From an uncultured Clostridia bacterium (GTDB lineage: Bacteria; Bacillota; Clostridia; Oscillospirales; Oscillospiraceae): a DNA stretch of 5,469 nucleotides. A program made the translations under genes and the position numbers. Positions 1 to 4,896 of the stretch are shown in pieces (the stretch's first letter is position 1; each line of letters begins with the position of its first letter). The notes under the pieces are model-generated. The model was not told the origin of the DNA and did no database searches. It was given only the letters and a program-made list of their open reading frames with translations. The DNA lies in assembly GCA_947167725.1 (NCBI GenBank), contig CAMVJF010000124.1:1-5469 (forward strand), given 5' to 3'.

Positions 1-600
1 CCAGCCGATGAAGTGCCAGCCGAGCTTGCTGAAGGCGTTGGCCGTCAGCGCGGCGGCCTTGCCGTAGACCATGGCCTGGTCCTTCATCGTCCCCGTGCCG
101 CCGTTCGCGTCATAGACCACGGTGTATTTGTTCGCGGCCCATTTGGCGTAGAGGGTGCGGTTGCCGGTCGAGCCGGAGGGGATGGAGGTGACGCGCTGCT
201 TGAGATCCTTGTCCTTGTACCAGCCGGCGAAGCGGTAGCCCTCGCGGACGGGATCCTCGAGGACGATCTCGGGCGATTCGACCGTGTATCCGTCCGGGTT
301 CGCCGGGCTGTTCGTGCCGCCGTTGAGGTTGTACGTGATCGTGTAATCCGCTGGGACCCACTGGGCGAAGAGAACGACAAAGTTGTCCTCGGAGAGATTG
401 CCCAGATCACGGACCTCCGCGTTCTGCGCATAGGCCGTGCCCGAGCCGTCGGGCTCGGTGTTCCAGCCGGCGAAGGTATAGCCGGTGTTGACAAAAGCGT
501 TCTTCGGCAGCGTATAGCTCTCGCCGTAGAGATAGTATTGCTCCGCCATCGCGCCGCCGGTGCCTCTCCCCGGATTGAAGATCACGACGTAGCTGTGCTG
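1..600 (-). repeat. Listeria-Bacteroides (Flg_new) repeats, two complete and one cut by the window edge
   Basis: Residues 1356-1438, 1439-1511 and 1512-1555 are three repeats of the Flg_new family. Each starts with a Y-x-[VI]-x-[FY]-[ND]-x-[GN]-x-G strand. The complete ones continue with a G-Y-x-F-A-G-W core (W1401, W1482) and end in F/Y-A-[QK]-W (W1436, W1509). The third repeat reaches H-F-I-G-W, and its tryptophan is the last codon in the window. These beta-grasp-like repeats are extracellular stalk elements usually found close to the C-terminal wall anchor, so the gene probably continues with more repeats and then an anchor. Confidence 0.93.
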
Positions 601-3600
601 AACGGTAAAATGCCCCGCGCCCATGTTGATAAAGGTCATCGTCGCCGCGCTGTCCGCGAACAGGGGCTGCAGCTCAAGCTCAGAGTTGTAGTAACGGAAG
701 ACGTTGCCGTCCCTGTCCTGCACGCTGATCATGCCGATGAGCCAGTCTCCGGCGGGATACTCGCCGTAAATGTAGGCGTCCCTCTCATAGAGCTTCGTGG
801 ATTTGTTGTAGCCGGCAGGGCCGAGCTCATACCATTCTCCGTCCGGGCCGATCGCGTGGAGGTTCACCGTCCGGATATTCTTGCCGGAGAACTTGAACTT
901 GACCAGGACTTCCCTGCCGCGCAGGCAGGGAGAGTTCTTGACAGAGAGATTGGAGATCTTGTAGCTGCCGGTCGGGGGAGTGCCGGTGACGGTGAAGTTT
1001 CCGGCAGAGAGATCGACGAACTGGCCCGAACAGGTTAAGTTCAAGTTCGCATAGTAATCGGACAGGTCGGGGTCGGAGTTCCAGAAGCGGAAAGTGTTGT
1101 AGTATCTGGATGGTCCTTCGGGACAAACGTTCAACCAGATGCAGCCGATGGAATAGTTGCCCGCGGGCCATTCGTTGGTCACATACTCCGAGATCTCATA
1201 CTTGCCGGTCGCGCTATTGTATGTGAGGCTACTGGCATCGTGCTCCCGCCCGTCCGGGAAGAGGAAGGTGCAGTACACGTTGTCGTCTGGTCCGACGTTC
1301 GAGAGCTTAAACGAGAGCTTGACGGTCTCTCCGTAGTTGTAGATCGACTTTCCAACAGACAGATCTGTGATCACGTGGTCGCCGAGCGGGGGAGTGCCGG
1401 TGACGGTGAAATCTCCGGCCGACAGGTCATAGTAATAAAACTCGCTCGGAAACCAGGTCCCGTCGTCGTACTCCGGATAGAAGTCCTGATTCACGAAGAT
1501 GAACCAGTCGTTGTTGTCGACACAGAGATAGAGCTCGCGGATGCACCAGTCGCCGGGAAGGAAATCATTGATGACGTACTGCGAAGCCACAAAGCGGCCT
1601 TGCTCGCTGTCATAGAGAGGAGTACAGGACACCTTGTCGCCGTCGCCAGGTCCGGAAAGGGTCAGATACGCAGCCGTGACGGAGGGATTGGTCACACGGA
1701 AAGAAAGCTCGATCGTTTCTCCGTAGGTGTACTGCATTTTCTCGACCGTGATGTCGGAGGGCGTGGCATAGACGCCGAAGGCGGAGGGAGCTGCGACAAA
1801 GGCTGCGGAGAGAAGCACGTCCTCTGCGGGCATCACGAAGCTGCCGTCCGTGATCTCGACGGGGATCCCGCCGACAGTCGACACCGCGAGAGACCCGTCC
1901 TCGAGCACACAGCCGAAGGCGGGGCTCGGCTCTATGGTGACGAGCTCGCCCGGCCTCGCATAGAAAACGCCGGAGCTGTTATCCTGGTCGGCCGAGGTCC
2001 TGACCGTGCCCGGCCCGGTGCAGCTTACCGTGATCGTATATGCCTGCACGAGGGTGAAGCTGCGGCTGTCATCCGGGCCTAGATCCGAAGACGTGATCTC
2101 GCGGATGTTGCCCACCGCGTCAAAAAGCGCGGCATCTCCTGCGAAGGTATATACTCCGGCCATGTACGGTGGGATCTGGAGCTTTCCGCAGAGATTGCCG
2201 TTTTCGTCCGGAGATAGATCGAGCCTGAAACAAACGTAGTGATGATCTTCGTTTTCGTCGGTGGAAAACCAGATATAGCCCCCGGAGACGCCGGAGAGGT
2301 CGTCCCTCGCTTCCATGACCACTTCGAGGACACCAGGCGCCCCGACCAATTCGTCAAAGGAGAGGCTGATGAATTCCGGCGGCGTGTCGTCCTGAGGGCC
2401 GTTGTTGACGACTGTGAATGCGAGCGAATCGCAGGCGGCCGGCAGGCTCCGGTAATAATGTATGGCCTCCTGTATATGCGCGGAGGAGGCATACTGCGTG
2501 TATGAGCGCTGGTCGTAAAGTGGTTGGACTTCCCAGATGGAATAGGTCCCGGCGAACGCATACGGACTGACCTCGACGGAACCGTGCAGCTTGCCGTCCG
2601 CATCGGCGTGGAGATAAGTGCTCAGGGTTCTGCCGTTCGCCTCGCAGCGGAACATCACGAAAGCAGAGAACTGATCGGAGAAGGTCGCGTCGGAGACGAC
2701 CTCCGCCGTCAGCTCGACGGAGCCGCCGGCTTCGACGCGCGCCGCGCTGAGCGTGAGTCCGGTCAGGAGGATATCCGAGGGCGTCGTCAGTACCGGCTCG
2801 GCGGTGACGGTCACTTCGCAGTCGTAAGTGTAGTTCCCGTCCTCCGTCGTGACGGTGATCGTCGCCGTTCCGACGCCGACGGCGGTGACGACGCCGTTCT
2901 GATCGACGGCGGCCACGGCCGCGTTGCCGCTTGCCCAGCTCACGTTGGTGTTCGTCGCATACGCCGGGTAGACCATCGCGTAGAGTTGGGAAACACCGCC
3001 CAGCGGGAGCGTCAGCGCGCTGCGGTTGAGCGTGACGTATTCGACCCGGTCAACGCCCAGATACGTCCACGCCGCGTCGAAGAATGGCCCGTTGCCCACG
3101 GCGTTCCAGCCGCCGCTCGCCACCAGCTCCTGCTGCTTTGCGGCCGTTCCGCCGTATGTGACGGAACCCAGAGCGTCGTCGTTTTCGAACACGTTGTCGG
3201 CGATGGTCGTCAGGCTTTCCGGGATCGCGACGCTCGTGAGCATGTCGCAAAACGCGAAAGCCTCGAACTCCAGACAGGTCACGCCCTCTGGGATCGCGAC
3301 GCTCGTGAGCGAGGCGCAGTTTGCGAAGGCCCCCTCACGGATGGTTTTCACGCTGCCCGGGATCGTGATGCTCGTCAGGCCGGAACAGTCGTTAAATGCA
3401 AAAGAATCGATCGTCGTTACGGACGACGGGATCTGGATGCTTTGCAGCCTGAAGCTGCCGTCAAACGCACGCCGGCCGATGCGGAGCAGACCGGACGGAA
3501 GCGAAACGCTGCCCAGATTTTGCAGATTGCTCAACGCATAGACGCCGATGCTCGTCACGCCGCTGCCGATCTCGGCGCTCGTGATCGAGGCGGCGTACGC

Positions 3601-4665
3601 CCCCCAGGGACCGCAATACTCGGCGCCGTAGTCAGCCATAGGGCCGGAGCCGCGGACGACCAGTCTGCCGTTGTCATACAGCGTCCAGGTCACGCTGTCG
3701 CTGCCGTCCGGTCCGCAGTTGCCGGAGGCGGTGATCGTCGGGGCGCGGAGGATATGTACCGTGTCGGTCACGGCGGAAAGCTCTCCCGCGCTGAGGACGC
3801 AGCGGTAGCCGTAGCGCATCGCCTCGGAGAGCGCCTCCGCGTAATCGAGGCCGGTGAAGCTGAGGCTTGCCGTATTCGCGCCGTCGATATCCGTCCACTC
3901 GCCGTTCTCGTCGCTCTCGTCAAGGCGCTGCCAGCAGTAGCAGAGCGTCTCGCCCTTGTTCACGGATGCCTGCACCGTAAAGCTGGCCCTGCCCTCGACG
4001 GGCGTGACGTCCGCGGGCTGCTTTTCGATCGTGATGGCGAGCTCTTCCTCAAGCGCGTCGATCTCCTCGCAGCCGTCGAGAACGACGCCGCAGAGAGAGC
4101 AGACGTGTCCCGCGGTGCGGCCGGGCTTGCCGATCTCCGGAGGGACCGCCTCGGCCTCCTGCGGAACATGCTCGAGCGCGGGGATCACCTCGCAGCCCTC
4201 GAGCACCGCGCCGCAGACCGAGCAGTCGGCGCCGGCCTCTCTGCCGGGCTGGCCGCAGGCGGCAGGGACCTTCTCAAGCTCCCTGCGCGTATGGGCGAGC
4301 GGGCCGGTGAAGTCGGCGCGATACTCCTCGCCGCAGACGGCGCAGGTATAGACGCTGTAGCCCTGCCGCTGGCAGTTCGGCTCGACGACCTGCACCGCGA
4401 CGGGGACGCCGTTCTCCGTCACCGGGGTGTGGGGAAGAGGGGCGGTCTCGTCGGCGGTATAGCTGTCTCCGCACTGTGTGCAGGTGTAGACGGTATAGCC
4501 CCCGTGCTGACAGGTGGCCTCGGTAACGGAGGGGACATAGTCGTGCGGAGGACACTTGTCCTCGTCATAGCGTACCTCGTCCTCTTCGGCGAAGGCGACG
4601 CCCGGCAGCAGAGTCGTCAGCATGCAGATGCACAGGAACAGGGAAATCACTTTTTTCAGCTTCAT
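1..4665 (-). CDS. Large secreted multi-domain surface protein / putative adhesin (BspA-type LRR, Ig-like and Flg_new repeats), C-terminus missing
   Basis: The frame starts at ATG 4665-4663 and stays open through codon 1555 at the left window edge; I read every codon in register and found no stop. The start is supported by a TGAGGT ribosome binding site 9 bases upstream and by a Sec signal peptide immediately after it. Domain order by residue: signal peptide 1-26; four CxxC repeats 38-205; Ig-like domain 209-306; BspA-type LRR_5 domain about 312-538; Big_2 domain 540-621; two beta modules 629-755 and 756-873; divergent InlB B-repeat-like domain 875-957; three more beta modules 966-1093, 1094-1231 and 1232-1355; Flg_new repeats 1356-1438, 1439-1511 and 1512 onward. 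Proteins of this build are exported and displayed on the cell wall, where LRR and Ig-like parts bind host or bacterial ligands. Adhesion is therefore inferred from architecture; the ligand is unknown. No catalytic domain is seen. The wall anchor, if any, lies beyond the window. Confidence 0.93.
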   Translation of the reverse strand, partial: MKLKKVISLFLCICMLTTLLPGVAFAEEDEVRYDEDKCPPHDYVPSVTEATCQHGGYTVYTCTQCGDSYTADETAPLPHTPVTENGVPVAVQVVEPNCQRQGYSVYTCAVCGEEYRADFTGPLAHTRRELEKVPAACGQPGREAGADCSVCGAVLEGCEVIPALEHVPQEAEAVPPEIGKPGRTAGHVCSLCGVVLDGCEEIDALEEELAITIEKQPADVTPVEGRASFTVQASVNKGETLCYCWQRLDESDENGEWTDIDGANTASLSFTGLDYAEALSEAMRYGYRCVLSAGELSAVTDTVHILRAPTITASGNCGPDGSDSVTWTLYDNGRLVVRGSGPMADYGAEYCGPWGAYAASITSAEIGSGVTSIGVYALSNLQNLGSVSLPSGLLRIGRRAFDGSFRLQSIQIPSSVTTIDSFAFNDCSGLTSITIPGSVKTIREGAFANCASLTSVAIPEGVTCLEFEAFAFCDMLTSVAIPESLTTIADNVFENDDALGSVTYGGTAAKQQELVASGGWNAVGNGPFFDAAWTYLGVDRVEYVTLNRSALTLPLGGVSQLYAMVYPAYATNTNVSWASGNAAVAAVDQNGVVTAVGVGTATITVTTEDGNYTYDCEVTVTAEPVLTTPSDILLTGLTLSAARVEAGGSVELTAEVVSDATFSDQFSAFVMFRCEANGRTLSTYLHADADGKLHGSVEVSPYAFAGTYSIWEVQPLYDQRSYTQYASSAHIQEAIHYYRSLPAACDSLAFTVVNNGPQDDTPPEFISLSFDELVGAPGVLEVVMEARDDLSGVSGGYIWFSTDENEDHHYVCFRLDLSPDENGNLCGKLQIPPYMAGVYTFAGDAALFDAVGNIREITSSDLGPDDSRSFTLVQAYTITVSCTGPGTVRTSADQDNSSGVFYARPGELVTIEPSPAFGCVLEDGSLAVSTVGGIPVEITDGSFVMPAEDVLLSAAFVAAPSAFGVYATPSDITVEKMQYTYGETIELSFRVTNPSVTAAYLTLSGPGDGDKVSCTPLYDSEQGRFVASQYVINDFLPGDWCIRELYLCVDNNDWFIFVNQDFYPEYDDGTWFPSEFYYYDLSAGDFTVTGTPPLGDHVITDLSVGKSIYNYGETVKLSFKLSNVGPDDNVYCTFLFPDGREHDASSLTYNSATGKYEISEYVTNEWPAGNYSIGCIWLNVCPEGPSRYYNTFRFWNSDPDLSDYYANLNLTCSGQFVDLSAGNFTVTGTPPTGSYKISNLSVKNSPCLRGREVLVKFKFSGKNIRTVNLHAIGPDGEWYELGPAGYNKSTKLYERDAYIYGEYPAGDWLIGMISVQDRDGNVFRYYNSELELQPLFADSAATMTFINMGAGHFTVQHSYVVIFNPGRGTGGAMAEQYYLYGESYTLPKNAFVNTGYTFAGWNTEPDGSGTAYAQNAEVRDLGNLSEDNFVVLFAQWVPADYTITYNLNGGTNSPANPDGYTVESPEIVLEDPVREGYRFAGWYKDKDLKQRVTSIPSGSTGNRTLYAKWAANKYTVVYDANGGTGTMKDQAMVYGKAAALTANAFSKLGWHFIGW
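601..1770 (-). repeat. Beta-rich modules 3, 4 and 5 of the surface protein (tandem array)
   Basis: Residues 966-1093, 1094-1231 and 1232-1355 are three tandem modules of 128, 138 and 124 residues. Modules 3 and 4 share Y-G-E-T (Y981, Y1111) followed by a [IV]-x-L-S-F strand; module 5 has LRGREVLVKFKF at this place. All three contain a P-[AG]-G-[DN]-[WY] turn (1037-1040, 1167-1171, 1304-1308) followed by a hydrophobic strand. Each ends on an aromatic-rich stretch and a D-L-S-A-G-[DN]-F-T-V-T-G-T-P-P tail, degenerate in module 5 (NMGAGHFTV). The tail DNA of modules 3 and 4 is identical over 24 bases. Their fold is predicted beta-sandwich by pattern only, and the function is unknown. Confidence 0.7.
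973..1410 (-). repeat. 24-base exact direct repeat, 414 bases apart, at module tails
   Basis: Positions 973-996 and 1387-1410 are identical over 24 bases. On the minus strand they encode FTVTGTPP, the tail that closes modules 3 and 4. The spacing of 414 bases is 138 codons, so recombination between the copies would delete or duplicate exactly one module in frame. Confidence 0.92.
1795..2043 (-). other. Divergent InlB B-repeat-like domain between modules 2 and 3
   Basis: Residues 875-957 begin AYTITVSCTGPGTVRTS, continue with YARPGELVTIEPSPAFGCVLED, and end DGSFVMPAEDVLLSAAFV. The order tITV..G.GtV, then a-PGe-VTI-psP--G, then g-s-FvMPaedV-lsA-F is that of the divergent InlB B-repeat family (Flg_new_2). 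Its length of about 83 residues fits. It separates the second and third copies of the beta module, so it was probably inserted into or shuffled within the module array. Confidence 0.8.
2047..2781 (-). repeat. Beta-rich modules 1 and 2 of the surface protein
   Basis: Residues 629-755 and 756-873 are two copies of a beta-sandwich-like module that recurs three more times downstream. Module 1 opens TPSDI, has GGSVELTAEV, then DADGKLHGSVEV and FAGTYSIWEVQPLYD. Module 2 opens DTPPEFISL, has VLEVVMEARDDLSGVSG, then DENGNLCGKLQI and MAGVYTF, ending in LFDAVGN. The shared signature is an opening strand, a V-x-L/V strand, D-x-x-G-x-L-x-G and then A-G-x-Y at residues 705-708 and 836-839, spaced 131 residues apart. 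The DDLSGV and D-A-V-G-N motifs of module 2 are typical of bacterial Ig-like domains that follow a D-x-x-P-P linker. I do not recognise a named family covering all copies. Confidence 0.65.
2803..3048 (-). other. Big_2 bacterial Ig-like domain of the surface protein
   Basis: Residues 540-621 show the hallmarks of the Big_2 family: V-x-L-N-x(3)-L-x-L-P-L-G at the start, then a V-x-P-x-Y-A-T stretch, the core VSWASGNAAVAAVD strand pair, NGVVTAVGVGTATITVTT, and a final C-E-V-T-V-T-A strand. The length of about 82 residues is normal. It directly follows the LRR domain, a common pairing in Firmicute surface proteins, and is likely a rigid spacer. Confidence 0.92.
3172..3585 (-). repeat. Six 23-residue BspA-type leucine-rich repeats (LRR_5) in the surface protein
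   Basis: Residues 361-498 form six units of exactly 23 residues. The last four share the pattern L-x-S-[IV]-x-I-P-x-[SG]-[VL]-T/K-x-[IL]-x(3)-[AV]-F, most with a cysteine near position 21. Unit starts are I361, L384, L407, L430, L453 and L476. An N-terminal cap-like stretch from about residue 312 (GNCG, VTWTLYDNGRLVVRGSGPM) and a C-terminal one (VTYGGTAAK to WTYLGV, ending about 538) match the flanks usual for this family. BspA-type LRRs in Treponema, Bacteroides and Trichomonas surface proteins mediate binding to host matrix or other bacteria; the ligand here is unknown. At DNA level the period is 69 bases. Confidence 0.93.
3221..3310 (-). repeat. 21-base exact direct repeat, 69 bases apart, within the LRR coding region
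   Basis: Positions 3221-3241 and 3290-3310 are identical and lie exactly one LRR unit (69 bases) apart. The shared segment encodes most of LTSVAIPE in units 5 and 6. A third, diverged copy lies one period further at 3359-3378, with 18 of 20 bases matching. The identity suggests these are the most recently duplicated or gene-converted units. Confidence 0.9.
3748..4041 (-). other. Ig-like domain of the surface protein
   Basis: Residues 209-306 begin ITIEKQPADVTPVEG and continue with FTVQAS, then CYCWQRL, WTDIDGA, a hydrophobic LSFTGL strand, YGYRCVLSAG and TDTVHIL. This is the usual order of bacterial I-set-like Ig domains in Firmicute surface proteins: QP..v..G, then the core W in a WQ strand, then YrC near the end. 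The core tryptophan and the late YRC cysteine are both present. Its role is probably as a spacer or stalk, possibly for binding. Confidence 0.7.
4051..4554 (-). repeat. Four N-terminal CxxC (zinc-ribbon-like) repeats of the surface protein
   Basis: Residues 38-205 hold four repeats of roughly 40-46 residues, each centred on a C-x2-C-G pair: C62/C65, C108/C111, C148/C151 and C189/C192. Repeats 1 and 2 also have a cysteine ten residues before the pair (C52, C98) and end in a P-L-x-H-T motif (H79, H125). Repeats 3 and 4 instead carry a cysteine seven residues after the pair (C158, C199). Repeat 4 has lost the upstream cysteine, with Ile at the equivalent site. Such CxxCG repeats are common at the N-terminus of clostridial LRR surface proteins. 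Whether they bind metal or form disulfides outside the cell cannot be read from sequence. Confidence 0.8.
4588..4665 (-). other. Sec signal peptide of the surface protein
   Basis: Residues 1-26 have a basic n-region (MKLKK), a hydrophobic core (VISLFLCICMLTTLL) and a c-region PGVAFA. The predicted signal peptidase I cut falls after Ala26 (AFA, then EEDE). The acidic run right after the cut is typical of Gram-positive secreted proteins. The two core cysteines, C12 and C14, are not in a lipobox context, so a lipoprotein is unlikely. Confidence 0.9.
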
Positions 4666-4674
4666 GTACCCGAT

Positions 4675-4680
4675 ACCTCA
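4675..4680 (-). promoter_or_regulatory. Ribosome binding site for the surface protein
   Basis: The minus strand reads TGAGGT here, 9 bases upstream of ATG 4665-4663. It matches a Shine-Dalgarno core and fixes the start codon, which also begins a good signal peptide. Confidence 0.8.
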
Positions 4681-4729
4681 CATACGATATAGTAAAAAAC
4701 GCGAATAATGCCGATATCTTATCCAGTTT

Positions 4730-4758
4730 ATTCTATCACTTTCTTCTTGGGAAAGCAA
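4730..4758 (-). promoter_or_regulatory. Putative sigma-A promoter with extended -10 for the surface protein gene
   Basis: On the minus strand, TTGCTT (4758-4753) and TAGAAT (4735-4730) are separated by exactly 17 bases. The -10 matches TATAAT at five of six positions and is preceded by TGA, giving an extended -10 (TGATAGAAT). The -35 keeps only the TTG. Transcription would start near 4723, leaving a leader of about 58 bases with the ribosome binding site near its end. The promoter lies just downstream of the terminator of the preceding gene, which supports an independent transcription unit. No operator or inverted repeat overlapping it was evident. Confidence 0.65.
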
Positions 4759-4769
4759 CCGAAAGAAAC

Positions 4770-4815
4770 AAAAAAACCGGGCGATCCGATCCATCGTTCG
4801 GATCGGATCGCCCGG
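4770..4815 (-). terminator. Rho-independent terminator of the LysR-type regulator gene
   Basis: Positions 4777-4792 and 4800-4815 are perfect 16-base inverted repeats around a 7-base loop, and the stem is GC-rich at its base. On the minus strand the stem is followed by seven T residues (4776-4770) and then GTTTCTTT. The T-run lies only on the left side, so the terminator acts on minus-strand transcripts. It ends the regulator transcript, whose stop codon is 81 bases upstream, and insulates the surface gene. Confidence 0.95.
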
Positions 4816-4896
4816 GGTCTGTCCCTTGCTTCCGTTTGATCCCTGCGGCCCGGCGCGGGATCTGTCGGAGAAGACGCAGCCCGTTCCGGCGCCCTC
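4816..4896 (-). other. 3' untranslated tail of the regulator mRNA, no gene
   Basis: These 81 GC-rich bases lie between the regulator stop codon and the terminator stem. A short inverted repeat (GATCCC 4838-4843 and GGGATC 4857-4862) is present but lacks a T-run. I see no open frame with a ribosome binding site and nothing else of note. Confidence 0.6.

Noticed and set aside
1021..1740. Lower-GC stretch in modules 3-4, with the single sense TTA codon at 1038-1036, as a sign of recent transfer
   Set aside because: The shift is mild and judged by eye. The frame is continuous and the modules are rich in Tyr, Asn, Lys and Phe, whose codons are AT-rich, so composition alone can explain it.
13..2082. 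Plus-strand open frames of 341 and 280 codons
   Set aside because: These lie in the same antisense register of the surface gene and are compositionally biased. They lack convincing ribosome binding sites and recognisable domains.
4588..4665. Lipoprotein signal, because of the cysteines at residues 12 and 14
   Set aside because: Both cysteines sit inside the hydrophobic core, without a [LVI]-[ASTVI]-[GAS]-C lipobox. A clear AFA signal peptidase I site follows at residues 24-26.
2524..4692. 722-codon open frame on the plus strand
   Set aside because: It is the exact antisense register of the surface gene. Its protein is Arg/Ala/Gly/Asp-rich with no recognisable domain, it runs past the true gene's start codon, and it exists because the GC-rich sense strand rarely uses codons whose complement is a stop (sense TTA, CTA, TCA).
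4838..4862. Short inverted repeat GATCCC/GGGATC as a second terminator or RNA element
   Set aside because: It has only six pairs and a 13-base loop, with no T-run on either strand. A far stronger terminator lies 23 bases further downstream on the minus strand.
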